Assembly (NCBI RefSeq): GCF_041860085.1 | Contig: NZ_CP124747.1 | Location: 2,356,001-2,420,000, forward strand | Source of the DNA: Schlesneria sp. DSM 10557 | GTDB lineage: Bacteria; Planctomycetota; Planctomycetia; Planctomycetales; Planctomycetaceae | DNA length: 64,000 nucleotides | Direction of reading: 5' to 3' | Shown: positions 7,642 through 16,280 of the stretch, in pieces | Layout: each line of letters begins with the position of its first letter | Numbering within the stretch: the first letter of the stretch is position 1 | Notes under the pieces: model-generated | Database searches by the model: none | Seen by the model: only the letters and a program-made list of their open reading frames with translations | Told to the model about the DNA's origin: nothing | Made by a program: the position numbers and the translations under genes

Positions 7642-9858
7642 ATGCCATCGGAAAAAATGCAGTTCAAGATTGCCGGCATGGACTGCGCTGAAGAAGTCAG
7701 CATGCTGAAGAAGGAACTGATTCCGCTGCTGGGGGATGATTCAAGGCTATCGTTCGATGTGATGAACGAGATTCTTTCCGTCGCACAGGGCGGGACCGAG
7801 GTGACTCAGGAAGCCATTCAGCAGGCCGTGGCGCGGACAGGCATGCAGGCCCTCGTCTGGAAAGAAGGGACGCGTCCGGAAGCTCCGGAAGGGGTGATCC
7901 AACGCTGGGGACGGACCTGGCTGGCGGGCCTCAGTGCGATAATGACTGCTGCAGGCTTTGTGACTCATGCCATTCACGCAGGGAGTTTCCGACAGGCTCT
8001 GGGGTCGGAAGGGATGGGACTCGCCTCGCCGACTCCACTGATCGTCCGCGTTCTCTACGGGATGGGGATCATGGCTGGTGCCTGGTTCGTTCTGCCCCGC
8101 GCATTTCTGGCATTGCGGCGGTTCCAACCCGACATGAATCTGCTGATGGTGATCTCGGTGATCGGCGCTGCCTGGATCGGTGACTGGCTCGAAGCGGCCA
8201 CCGTCGCCTGCCTGTTTTCAATCTCATTGCTGCTGGAGAAATGGAGCGTCGGCCATGCCCGGCGGGCGGTCGAAACACTGCTGGACCTGACTCCTCCACT
8301 GGCCCGACTGCTGCACCCCAATGGACAACAGCAGGAAGTCCCCCCCGATCAGGTCCCCGTCGGTTCGGCACTCCTGGTCAAACCGGGGGAACGCTTCGCA
8401 CTGGACGGAGTCGTGGTGCAGGGGAGCAGTTATGCGAATCAGGCCCCGATGACGGGCGAAAGTGTTCCTGTCGCGAAAGAACCGGGCGACCTTGTGTTTG
8501 CAGGAACCATCAACGGTGATGGTGCACTGGAGATGCGATCAACGAAAACGGCGGGAGCCACAACACTCGCCCATCTGATCCGAATGGTCAGCGAAGCTCA
8601 GTCACGTCGTTCGCATTCTGAGCAATGGGTCGAGCGGTTCGCACAGCTTTATACTCCGCTGGTCCTGGTGCTGGCTCTGGCGTTATTCATCATCCCGCCC
8701 CTGTTCTTCGGTGGAGACTGGGCGGACTGGTTCTATCGTGCACTCGTGCTGCTGGTGATTGCGTGTCCCTGCGCACTCGTCATCTCGACACCGGTGAGTA
8801 TCGTCGCGGGGATTGCCGCAGCGGCACGGCAAGGTGTTCTGATCAAGGGTGGAGCCTATCTGGAACTCCCCGGCAGGCTCCGGGCGATGGCCTTCGACAA
8901 GACGGGAACACTGACCAAGGGGCAGTTGCAGGTGGTGGAGGTCGTTCCGCTCAACGGCCATTCGGCCAACGAACTGCTGGAACGCGCCGCCGGTCTGGAA
9001 GCGCACAGTGAGCACCCGCTCGGCAAAGCGATTGCTGCTCATGCAGAGCAGCACGGGATCGAAGTTCGGCCAGTGCAGGATTATCAGGTCGTGCCGGGGA
9101 AGGGAGCGACTGCGAAATTCGAAGGACGTTCCTTCTGGATTGGGTCACGCCGTTTTCTGGAAGAGCAGCGGCAGGGGACGGACGAGATCCGCTCCCAACT
9201 CGACACCCTGTCCCTCCGTGGTGTCACCATCGTCGCTGTCGGGAATGAGCATCATCTGTGTGGATATCTGGGGCTGGCCGACACAGTTCGGCCTCGCGCC
9301 GCCGAAGCCGTCAAGGAACTGCACCAGTTGGGAATTGCCCCCGTGGTCATGCTGACCGGAGACAGCAGTGCCACCGCCAACGCCATCGCTCATGCGACCG
9401 GCGTTGACGAAGTCAAAGCAGAACTGCTGCCCGCCGACAAGGTCGCCCAGATCGAGAGCCTCGTCTCGCAGCACGCCCCCGTGGCGATGGTCGGCGACGG
9501 GGTTAATGATGCCCCGGCGATGGCGCGGGCATCTCTGGGGATTGCGATGGGAGCCGCCGGAAGCGACACCGCCCTGGAAACGGCGGATATTGCCTTGATG
9601 TCAGACGATTTGTCCCGACTCCCCTGGCTGATCCGTCATTCGCGTCGGACCCTGGCCATCATTCAAGCCAACATTACCTTCGCGCTGGTCGTGAAATTCA
9701 TCTTCGTCGCACTAACGCTCTTCGGATTCGCCTCAATGTGGGCCGCGATCGCAGCGGACATGGGGGCTTCGCTGCTGGTCATTCTCAACGGCTTGCGACT
9801 ACTTCGGCCTCGCGACGGACACAGCAGGTCGTCCACTCTAAACTCTCAATCCAGCTGA
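7642..9858 (+). CDS. Heavy-metal translocating P1B-type ATPase
   Basis: Protein of 738 residues from the ATG at 7642; a GTG at 7555 is in frame, but the residues it adds do not look coding. An N-terminal HMA-like fold has GMDCAEEV at about 12-19, so the usual second Cys of the CxxC metal site is replaced by Glu. The ATPase core is intact: TGES at 271-274, the membrane metal motif CPC at 375-377, phosphorylated Asp in DKTGT at 419, and GDGVNDAP from about 618. A CPC motif points to soft divalent or monovalent metals (Zn/Cd/Pb or Cu). The acidic HMA variant resembles the Zn/Cd branch. It acts in the inner membrane as an exporter. The TetR regulator just downstream may control it. Confidence 0.9.
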   Translation: MPSEKMQFKIAGMDCAEEVSMLKKELIPLLGDDSRLSFDVMNEILSVAQGGTEVTQEAIQQAVARTGMQALVWKEGTRPEAPEGVIQRWGRTWLAGLSAIMTAAGFVTHAIHAGSFRQALGSEGMGLASPTPLIVRVLYGMGIMAGAWFVLPRAFLALRRFQPDMNLLMVISVIGAAWIGDWLEAATVACLFSISLLLEKWSVGHARRAVETLLDLTPPLARLLHPNGQQQEVPPDQVPVGSALLVKPGERFALDGVVVQGSSYANQAPMTGESVPVAKEPGDLVFAGTINGDGALEMRSTKTAGATTLAHLIRMVSEAQSRRSHSEQWVERFAQLYTPLVLVLALALFIIPPLFFGGDWADWFYRALVLLVIACPCALVISTPVSIVAGIAAAARQGVLIKGGAYLELPGRLRAMAFDKTGTLTKGQLQVVEVVPLNGHSANELLERAAGLEAHSEHPLGKAIAAHAEQHGIEVRPVQDYQVVPGKGATAKFEGRSFWIGSRRFLEEQRQGTDEIRSQLDTLSLRGVTIVAVGNEHHLCGYLGLADTVRPRAAEAVKELHQLGIAPVVMLTGDSSATANAIAHATGVDEVKAELLPADKVAQIESLVSQHAPVAMVGDGVNDAPAMARASLGIAMGAAGSDTALETADIALMSDDLSRLPWLIRHSRRTLAIIQANITFALVVKFIFVALTLFGFASMWAAIAADMGASLLVILNGLRLLRPRDGHSRSSTLNSQSS

Positions 9859-9920
9859 CTTTCAGTTGCCTCTACGCCATCCCGCAAGGACTTCAAGAGT
9901 TCAATGCCAGCACAGCCATC

Positions 9921-9952
9921 TTGACTTAAATTGTAAGTAAGTATACACTCAC
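9921..9952 (+). promoter_or_regulatory. Promoter and operator-like site upstream of the TetR gene
   Basis: TTGACT (9921-9926) and TATACA (9942-9947) are separated by 15 bases. Overlapping the -10 is AGTAAGTATACACTCA (9936-9951). The same 16-mer recurs with 13 identities at 10744-10759, just beyond the regulator gene. The overlap with the -10 fits autorepression. Confidence 0.5.
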
Positions 9953-9976
9953 CCACGAATCCGCTGGAACGAGGCA

Positions 9977-10702
9977 ATGAAGTCAGAACTACCGTCAACG
10001 TCGAGCCTTGGAAAATCGACACCGAAAATGTCGAGCGAGGATCGTCGTGCCGCCATCATCCAGGCGGTTCGCAGAGTCTTCGCAGAGCACGGTTTCAAGG
10101 GAACGACGACGCGGGCCCTGGCAGAAGCCGCCGGAGTCTCCGAGGCTCTGTTGTTCAAGCATTTTCCGAATAAAGAAGCTCTTTATTCCGCTATGCAACT
10201 TTCCTGCTTCGATCAAAAGGATCAAGAGCGAGTGCAGCGGATGATGGAACTGGAACCGTCAGCCTCGACGCTGGTGCTGATGGTTCATTTCCTCGTGACT
10301 CGATTGATCTCGCCCTGTCAGACCTTGGATGACGACCAGACAAATCAGCAGCATCTGGTTTTACGGAGTTTGGCAGAGAACGGAGACTTCGCACGACATA
10401 TTACCGAACACAAGATGGCAGGGTTTATTGAAAAAGTAAAACAGTGCCTGACAACCGCAATGGAATCGGGCGACGCCTGGGAAGGTCCGGTCCGGTTTGA
10501 TCTGGCGGGATGGTTCACGCATCACCTGGCACTCATGACAATGCTCCACCTGCGCCCCGACGTACCCGTCGTCAACTACGGCGTATCGCGAGAAGTACTG
10601 GTCGAACAGATTGTCTGGTTTGCCCTTCGTGGAATGGGCCTCAAAGAAGAAGTCATTAAGCGGTACTACAACTCCAAAGGTTTGGCGTTGTTTGCCGAGT
10701 AA
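9977..10702 (+). CDS. TetR/AcrR-family transcriptional regulator
   Basis: Protein of 241 residues, slightly long for the family. The N-terminal DNA-binding domain at about 20-65 contains the usual signature (AAIIQAVRRVFAEHGF, TTTRALAEAAGV, LFKHFPNKEALY). The C-terminal ligand-binding part is helical and not typed. The gene is flanked by two near-identical operator-like sites, one over its own promoter and one ahead of the small membrane gene at 10819. The inference is that it represses itself and that gene, and perhaps the upstream metal ATPase, although no site was seen before the ATPase. Confidence 0.88.
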   Translation: MKSELPSTSSLGKSTPKMSSEDRRAAIIQAVRRVFAEHGFKGTTTRALAEAAGVSEALLFKHFPNKEALYSAMQLSCFDQKDQERVQRMMELEPSASTLVLMVHFLVTRLISPCQTLDDDQTNQQHLVLRSLAENGDFARHITEHKMAGFIEKVKQCLTTAMESGDAWEGPVRFDLAGWFTHHLALMTMLHLRPDVPVVNYGVSREVLVEQIVWFALRGMGLKEEVIKRYYNSKGLALFAE

Positions 10703-10740
10703 GTAGAGCGAACCTCATCCCGAGATTCTGCTCGATTTGA

Positions 10741-10766
10741 GTGAGTAAGCACACACTTATTCTCAC
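10741..10766 (+). promoter_or_regulatory. Second operator-like site for the TetR regulator
   Basis: GTGAGTAAG and CTTATTCTCAC form an imperfect inverted repeat around CACACA. The core AGTAAGCACACACTTA (10744-10759) matches the site at 9936-9951 in 13 of 16 positions. Confidence 0.45.
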
Positions 10767-10818
10767 ATGTTTATCTGGGGGCTGAAAGTGAGACAGCCCC
10801 GATCACTGGAAACGTACG

Positions 10819-11019
10819 ATGACGACGAGTAACTGGGAATTGAACGAACTTTTGTGGAGTAAATTGGAAGGGATTCAGGCAAATCCATTGCCTCTCATTT
10901 TTATTGCGATAGCCGTGATCTTTTTCTGGGTCGCCCGCGTTCGCGTGATTGAGCGAACGCGCCGGCGGGTCACCGCCGCGGCTGAGGCCTACGCCGCCAG
11001 AGAACTGTCTCTGGAATGA
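10819..11019 (+). CDS. Small single-pass membrane protein
   Basis: Protein of 66 residues with one hydrophobic helix at about 24-40 (PLPLIFIAIAVIFFWVA) followed by a very basic segment (RVRVIERTRRRV) and an Ala-rich end. The positive-inside rule places the tail in the cytoplasm. The Shine-Dalgarno is weak. It follows the TetR gene by 116 bases, with an operator-like site in between, so it may be part of that regulon. I do not recognise the family. Confidence 0.5.
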   Translation: MTTSNWELNELLWSKLEGIQANPLPLIFIAIAVIFFWVARVRVIERTRRRVTAAAEAYAARELSLE

Positions 11020-11053
11020 CAAGATCTTCTCACGAGGATCTGACAACAACACG

Positions 11054-11086
11054 CTGACCCGATTCGGTTCCCACTGGTCGGGTCAG
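11054..11086 (+). repeat. Stem-loop before csrA
   Basis: CTGACCCGA (11054-11062) pairs perfectly with TCGGGTCAG (11078-11086) over a 15-nt loop. No T-tract follows. It lies between the small membrane gene and csrA, about 100 bases before csrA. Confidence 0.45.
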
Positions 11087-11187
11087 TCAATGCAAGCGAC
11101 ACGCGTTTAATCGGAGTGGAAAAGGAATTCGAGTTCACTCAATCAGCACCCCTGATCGAGTCAGCAGGCACTTAAGGAGGAGTCAAG

Positions 11188-11370
11188 ATGCTGGTTATCA
11201 GTCGTAAGGTGGGAGAAAAGATTGTGATCCCCGGTCTGAACGCCGAGATCGAAATTGTGGCGATTCAGGGCTCCAAGATCCGTCTGGGGATTTCCGCCCC
11301 GTCCGACGTGAACATCCAGCGTCAGGATCTCTCGCTGGCACTCGAAGGAAGCAACCGAATCGGCAATTAA
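11188..11370 (+). CDS. csrA: Carbon storage regulator CsrA
   Basis: Protein of 60 residues that fits CsrA along its whole length: MLVISRKVGEKIVI at the start, KIRLGISAPSDVNI in the middle, and a short C-terminal helix. CsrA dimers bind GGA-containing stem-loops in mRNA leaders and change translation and mRNA stability. The start is firm, with AAGGAGG at 11174-11180 seven bases before the ATG. Planctomycete CsrA proteins are commonly of this short length. It is apparently a single-gene unit. Confidence 0.95.
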   Translation: MLVISRKVGEKIVIPGLNAEIEIVAIQGSKIRLGISAPSDVNIQRQDLSLALEGSNRIGN

Positions 11371-11623
11371 TGCTGATTCCGCTGAATCCCGACAGAATCT
11401 TGCATGGAAAATCCCTTACCGCTGGCGGCAACGGGAATCCATCTTCCGCAGAATTGCGTTTTTCAATACTGTGTGTGGATGTACCGACGTCCGCCTGGGG
11501 TTCAAACGAACACCAGACAGATGAACACAGGCAGGGATCGCCGTTGTTCAATAGTCGGGAAACACCGATCACTCGAGCCAATCTCGAGATCGTTACCCCC
11601 CTCATGGATGACGGGATTCTGGG

Positions 11624-12856
11624 ATGCGACTGGACGCGTTGATTTTCGGAGGCGGTGCGGCTGGACTCTGGCTGCTGGATCGACTCTCGCGCGATGGACA
11701 TCATGTTCTTCTGCTGGAAGCGCACGCACTGGGGCACGGCCAGACCGTCGCCTCTCAGGGAATCATTCACGGCGGCCTGAAGTACACGCTCAGCGGCCTG
11801 TTAACTCAGTCGGCCCGCAACATTCGCGAGATGCCGAATGTCTGGCGTGATTCCCTGCTGGGTCGATCCACACCCCACCTCGTCAACACACGCGTTCGTT
11901 CGGATTGCTGCTATCTGTGGCAGACCGATTCCCTGGCCTCTCGCGCCGGCATGATCGGGGCACGCCTGGGTCTAAGGGTCAAACCCGAAACGATCGAACC
12001 TGATGCCCGTCCGGAAGTGCTGGACGGCGTTTATGGCACCGTCGCACGGCTGCCGGAACAGGTCATTTCTCCTCAAAGCTTCATTCAGGACCTGGCCACG
12101 CAGTACCGGGACCGGATCCTGCTGATCGACAGTGAATCAGGACTCGATTTCGATCTGAACAGTCCCGGTGAAGTCGCCGCTGTTCGCCTGACCTCGCCGA
12201 CGGATGGTGCGCGACTTTGTCTGCAGCCGAGACAAGTCATTTTCACAGCGGGAGCTGGAAACGCTCATCTGCGAAAGCGCGTTGGACTAAGCAGCGATGT
12301 GATGCAGCGACGCCCGCTGCACATGGTCATGCTGCGAGGCAACCTGCCAGAACTCAACGGCCACTGCCTGGACGGTGCCAAGACGCGTGTCACGATCACG
12401 TCCGATGTCGACTCTCAGGGTCGCATGGTCTGGCAAGTGGGTGGCCAGATTGCCGAGGACGGCGTTCAGCTCAGCCCACTCGCCTTGACCGAACACGCGA
12501 TCCAGGAATTGCACGCGGTGCTCCCGAGTATCGACCTGACCAGCGTCGAATGGTCGACTTACCGCGTTGATCGAGCCGAAGGGGCCGTCAACGGCGGCTC
12601 GCGTCCCGAAACCATCCAGGTCCTCTGTGCCGGAAACGTCACCACCGGCTGGCCAACCAAGCTTGTCCTTGCCCCGGTTCTGGCCCACGAAATTGCCAGC
12701 CGTGCCACATCCCCCTACTTATCGACCTCGTTCGACACCCGGGAAGTCGCTGCGTGGCCGCGTCCTCCGGTGGCCACCGTCCCCTGGGAATCCGCCGGCC
12801 TGCACTGGTGGAAGCTCGAACAAGCGCCAATGCAATCTCGCCAGCGTGCAGCCTGA
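11624..12856 (+). CDS. FAD-dependent oxidoreductase
   Basis: Protein of 410 residues. An N-terminal Rossmann motif for FAD is at about 8-13 (GGGAAG), followed by an acidic strand end (LLEAHALGHG) and SQGIIHGGLKY, which matches the DAO/glycerol-3-phosphate-dehydrogenase fold. The substrate cannot be read from the sequence. The C-terminal FAD contact region is around LCAGNVTTGWPTKLV. It starts 253 bases after csrA and ends at a terminator, so it looks monocistronic. It is convergent with the prenyltransferase gene. Confidence 0.8.
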   Translation: MRLDALIFGGGAAGLWLLDRLSRDGHHVLLLEAHALGHGQTVASQGIIHGGLKYTLSGLLTQSARNIREMPNVWRDSLLGRSTPHLVNTRVRSDCCYLWQTDSLASRAGMIGARLGLRVKPETIEPDARPEVLDGVYGTVARLPEQVISPQSFIQDLATQYRDRILLIDSESGLDFDLNSPGEVAAVRLTSPTDGARLCLQPRQVIFTAGAGNAHLRKRVGLSSDVMQRRPLHMVMLRGNLPELNGHCLDGAKTRVTITSDVDSQGRMVWQVGGQIAEDGVQLSPLALTEHAIQELHAVLPSIDLTSVEWSTYRVDRAEGAVNGGSRPETIQVLCAGNVTTGWPTKLVLAPVLAHEIASRATSPYLSTSFDTREVAAWPRPPVATVPWESAGLHWWKLEQAPMQSRQRAA

Positions 12857-12870
12857 TGCGATACCTGGAA

Positions 12871-12902
12871 CCGACGGGCAACACGTTGTCCGTCGGTTTT
12901 TC
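12871..12902 (+). terminator. Rho-independent terminator
   Basis: CCGACGG (12871-12877) pairs with CCGTCGG (12890-12896), and the stem is extended inward by CAAC/GTTG across one mismatch. TTTTTCC follows. It lies between the convergent FAD oxidoreductase and prenyltransferase genes. Confidence 0.8.
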
Positions 12903-12935
12903 CTTTCGTAGCGACACCTCCGCGGTCCCGTTGCG

Positions 12936-13895
12936 CTATGTCATCGGGATAAAGCGACTCAACAACATTGCCGGAACCACCAGCAGCGATGTTGCAATGG
13001 CATGCATGACGCCGATCCCCAACCCGTCCGCCTGATTCAGATGCCAGTGGATCAGCGTGGCATCCAGGATGACCAGCGACAACAGCATCACTTTGATGCT
13101 TCCCTGAACGGTTGCCGGAGAAGGGGACCGGAGTGCCTCCAGCCCGCGTCGGTTAATCGTGAACGCGACGACGAGCAGCATGGCCAGCGATACACCGACG
13201 GCCGATCGGCCCGGTGAACTCACCATTAACCAGATCAGAACACCAAACCCGACATTCATGATCAGTTGCGCCAGGGCCAATTGCCAGCGGCTGCTGGTTC
13301 GGGCTTCCGTCCTCGCGAAAACCGTCACTCCCACGATGTAAGTCCCTAACCCGATCGCTGCGGGAAGCAGCGGAGAGTTCAGCAGATCCGCCAACTGGGT
13401 CTGCAGGCTCCCCCCCAGCAGAACATTCAGAAACCGGCAAGTCCCCATCGCCAGCGGCCCCAGGGGAGTCCGCTTCAGATAGCTGTCGTAGCCAAGAATG
13501 GCAATGACCAGCAGCATGGCTACCACCATGCTGACGAGACTGACCGCCGCTGCAGCACCGACCCCGACCATCATCAGCACGCATCCCAGCATTGCGGCCG
13601 ATCTCAGGGTCACGCGGCCTGAAGGAATCGGACGCCCCGGACGCTCGGCCGTATCTTGCTGCACGTCAAAGACATCGTTGAACACCATCCCCGACAGATA
13701 CAGGCACGCCGACGCGACGAGCAGCCCCACGAACTCCAGCGGATGATTCCAGCTCAGCTCCAGAGCGGGCCCTGGAACCGCGCCCGCAGTCAAGGGGCCG
13801 TAGAGAAAACCCTGAGTCAGTACGAATCCCAGGATGATGTCCGCCATTGCGGTAAAGACGGTGGGAAGCCGGAGCAGTTGCAGATAAGGCAGCAT
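12936..13895 (-). CDS. UbiA-family prenyltransferase
   Basis: Protein of 319 residues with eight to nine hydrophobic helices. The first Asp-rich motif NDVFDVQQD is at 73-81 and is followed by RPGRPIPSG, the standard UbiA signature for binding the magnesium-diphosphate of the prenyl donor. A second conserved region sits near YDSYLKRTPLG. Such enzymes attach polyprenyl chains to aromatic acceptors or sugars in the membrane (quinone, haem O or related lipids). The acceptor is not determined. The wording of motif 1 resembles EboC-type members as well as UbiA proper. It is a single gene, divergent from the dehydrogenase at 14175. Confidence 0.85.
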   Translation of the reverse strand: MLPYLQLLRLPTVFTAMADIILGFVLTQGFLYGPLTAGAVPGPALELSWNHPLEFVGLLVASACLYLSGMVFNDVFDVQQDTAERPGRPIPSGRVTLRSAAMLGCVLMMVGVGAAAAVSLVSMVVAMLLVIAILGYDSYLKRTPLGPLAMGTCRFLNVLLGGSLQTQLADLLNSPLLPAAIGLGTYIVGVTVFARTEARTSSRWQLALAQLIMNVGFGVLIWLMVSSPGRSAVGVSLAMLLVVAFTINRRGLEALRSPSPATVQGSIKVMLLSLVILDATLIHWHLNQADGLGIGVMHAIATSLLVVPAMLLSRFIPMT

Positions 13896-14174
13896 GTCAG
13901 TCCTTCAATTACAGACGAATTTTCCAGCGGGGATTATGCAGTTCCTGGCCATAAATGGCGAACCGCTCACCCAGTCAAAACGGAAGTTCGCCGCCTCTAT
14001 TCAAGAAGAAGGCCGATCCTGTCGCGATTTCAGAGCAGGTCGGCGAATTCATCAAAGTATTTTGCTGTGTCGAGTGATTACCCGTCACTCACCGCGCATA
14101 ATACGCGACGAATTTTCTCCTCCCCACAATCTGGTACGACACCCGAGACCCTCTTTCACAAGTGCTGGAGCGCC

Positions 14175-15137
14175 ATGAAAATCGTTATTACGGACTACTC
14201 ATTTCCCAATGTGGATGTTGAAGAACAGATTCTCCGGGCACAGGGACATGAACTGGTCGCGTGCAAGGAAAAGAGACCGGCCAGCGAACTCGCATCGCTC
14301 GTGGCAGACGCGGATGCAGTGATCACCCAGTTCGCCCCTGTCACGGCCGAAGTGATCTCGAACATGCAGCGCGCCAAGGCGATCGTCCGGTACGGGATCG
14401 GTGTCGACAACGTCGACCTCCAGGCCGCCAAAGCCAAGGGGATTCCCGTCTGCAACGTCCCCGACTACTGCATCGACGAAGTCGCCGACCACACACTCTC
14501 GTTCATCCTCGCCTCGACACGGCAAGTTGTCATCAATTGCACGCGCGTCAAAGAAGGGAAATGGGGACTGGCAACCGGACTGGAAGGAATGAAGACACTC
14601 CGCGATCAGACTGTCGGAGTCGTCGGCTTCGGCCGCATCGGTCGGGAAGTGGTCCGACGGCTGCTGGCCTTCAAATGCCGGGTCCTCGTTCACGATCCCG
14701 TTGTCGCACCGTCGGAAATCACGGCGGCAGGCTGCGTTCCCGCGTCACTCGAGGAACTGCTTTCCACGTCCGATGTGATCACGCTGCACTGTCCGTCGCT
14801 CGCGCAAACCCGCGGCATGATCAATCGTGAATCGCTCGCGAAAACCAAACGAGGCGTCATCCTGATCAACCTCTCACGAGGGGATCTGGTCGACTCTGAC
14901 GCACTGGTCGCCGCTCTGGAAAGCGGACAAGTGGGCGCTGCAGCACTCGACGTATTTGCTCCGGAACCCATCCCGGCAGACCATCCGATTCTGAAAATGG
15001 ATCAGGTCATCGTCGCCTCGCACATCGCCTCGTGCAGCGTTCCCGCTGTCAGAAAGCTTCGCGAAACCGCCGCGAACCTCGCCGCCATGGCCATTAAAGG
15101 CGATCCGCTTCCCAGTGTCGTGAACGGAGTCAAATAA
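14175..15137 (+). CDS. D-isomer-specific 2-hydroxyacid dehydrogenase (CtBP/phosphoglycerate-dehydrogenase-like)
   Basis: Protein of 320 residues from the ATG at 14175; the frame is open to 13656, but the extra stretch overlaps the prenyltransferase and is not coding in style. NAD-binding GFGRIG at 151-156. The catalytic triad of the family is present: Arg235 in NLSRGDLVD, Glu264 in FAPEP and His283 in SHIA. It therefore reduces a 2-keto acid or oxidises a D-2-hydroxyacid in the cytoplasm. The RYGIGVDNVD segment is shared with CtBP-like and SerA-like members. It is followed on the same strand by an epimerase and an Ldh-family enzyme, which suggests a small sugar-acid pathway. Confidence 0.9.
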   Translation: MKIVITDYSFPNVDVEEQILRAQGHELVACKEKRPASELASLVADADAVITQFAPVTAEVISNMQRAKAIVRYGIGVDNVDLQAAKAKGIPVCNVPDYCIDEVADHTLSFILASTRQVVINCTRVKEGKWGLATGLEGMKTLRDQTVGVVGFGRIGREVVRRLLAFKCRVLVHDPVVAPSEITAAGCVPASLEELLSTSDVITLHCPSLAQTRGMINRESLAKTKRGVILINLSRGDLVDSDALVAALESGQVGAAALDVFAPEPIPADHPILKMDQVIVASHIASCSVPAVRKLRETAANLAAMAIKGDPLPSVVNGVK

Positions 15138-15335
15138 CGGCGGGGTCCTTTTCTATTCAAATCCCCTGTCACATCGATCGAGTCACCGTCACGTACGGGC
15201 GGTGACTTCGGTCGGGGCGAGAGACTTGCTGCACATCGATTCCACGGCGGCACCGGCGGCACTCCATCAGGTCAGCGGACATCTCCGGCTGAGCGGCTGC
15301 GGAGAGTGCCTGTTTTGATGAAGGATTATTTGATC

Positions 15336-16280
15336 ATGACGGCGAAAATCCTGGTTACGGGCGGCTGCGGATTCATCGGAACCTGGGTCCTGCGGGAACT
15401 CCTGTCTCAGGGGCTGTCCCCGATCGCTTTTGATCTGCGAAGGGACGATGATCGCTGGCAGAGGATCCTTGGGAGCGATGCTCAACGGATCCCGTTCGTC
15501 GCGGGGACCCTTTGCGATCGCGAGCTACTCTCGGGTCTGGTCAAAGAACACAAGGTGACGCACATCATTCACCTAGCGGCCCTGCTGACCCCTCAATGTC
15601 AGCAGAATCCGTATGAAGGTTGCGAAGTCAACATCCTCGGCAGTGTAGCCCTGTTTGAACTCGCACGCCTGAACCCGGGACAGGTCCGCGGAATCTCGTA
15701 CGCCAGTTCCTACGCGGTCTACGGTCCGGAAGCTGATGATGCCATTCAGGGGATGAAAGCCGCTGACAACCGTCCCCCGTCGTTCTACGGTGCCTTTAAG
15801 ATGGCCGTCGATCTGATCGCAGACCAGTATTGGCGGCATTTCCAGATCGCGTCCGTCGGGATTCGCCCGCATGTCGTCTTCGGCCCCGAACGGACGGTGG
15901 GACTGACTGCGGCTCCTTCACAGGCCGTTCGAGCGGCCGTTCGCGGAGAGCCCTGGTCGATCAATTACCGGGGACGCGTGGGATACGACTACGTCGAAGA
16001 TGTGGCACTCGCCTTTGTGCGAAGCGCCCTGGAAACATCACCCGGTTCGACGATCGTGGACCTGCCGGGCCCCATGGCGACAACCGAAGAGTTCGCCGCC
16101 ATCATCGATCGCGTCATCCCCGGTTCGGGAAATCAAATCAGTGTGAGTGGCGCTGCCATTCCCGCAAACATCCCGCCGAAACCGAACTACATTTCCTCGC
16201 TCTTCCCGGACTGGCAACCGACTTCGATCGAAGAGGGTGTTCGCCGGACTGCGGACTTTTACCGAAAGCAGATTGCCTGA
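15336..16280 (+). CDS. NAD-dependent epimerase/dehydratase (extended SDR)
   Basis: Protein of 314 residues from the ATG at 15336, chosen because AAGGA lies ten bases ahead. An in-frame start at 15306 would add ten residues. TGGCGFIG at about 8-15 is the extended-SDR NAD motif. The catalytic pair Tyr151/Lys155 is seen in YGAFK, with SYASSYAVYG supplying the Ser. Members epimerise or dehydrate nucleotide sugars, or oxidise uronic acids. Its stop codon overlaps the next ATG by one base (TGATG), so the two are translationally coupled. The neighbours argue for sugar-acid catabolism rather than nucleotide-sugar synthesis. Confidence 0.9.
   Translation: MTAKILVTGGCGFIGTWVLRELLSQGLSPIAFDLRRDDDRWQRILGSDAQRIPFVAGTLCDRELLSGLVKEHKVTHIIHLAALLTPQCQQNPYEGCEVNILGSVALFELARLNPGQVRGISYASSYAVYGPEADDAIQGMKAADNRPPSFYGAFKMAVDLIADQYWRHFQIASVGIRPHVVFGPERTVGLTAAPSQAVRAAVRGEPWSINYRGRVGYDYVEDVALAFVRSALETSPGSTIVDLPGPMATTEEFAAIIDRVIPGSGNQISVSGAAIPANIPPKPNYISSLFPDWQPTSIEEGVRRTADFYRKQIA

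Noticed and set aside
13656-14174. N-terminal extension of the 2-hydroxyacid dehydrogenase
   Set aside because: It overlaps the prenyltransferase gene and has no family similarity. The ATG at 14175 gives the standard family start.
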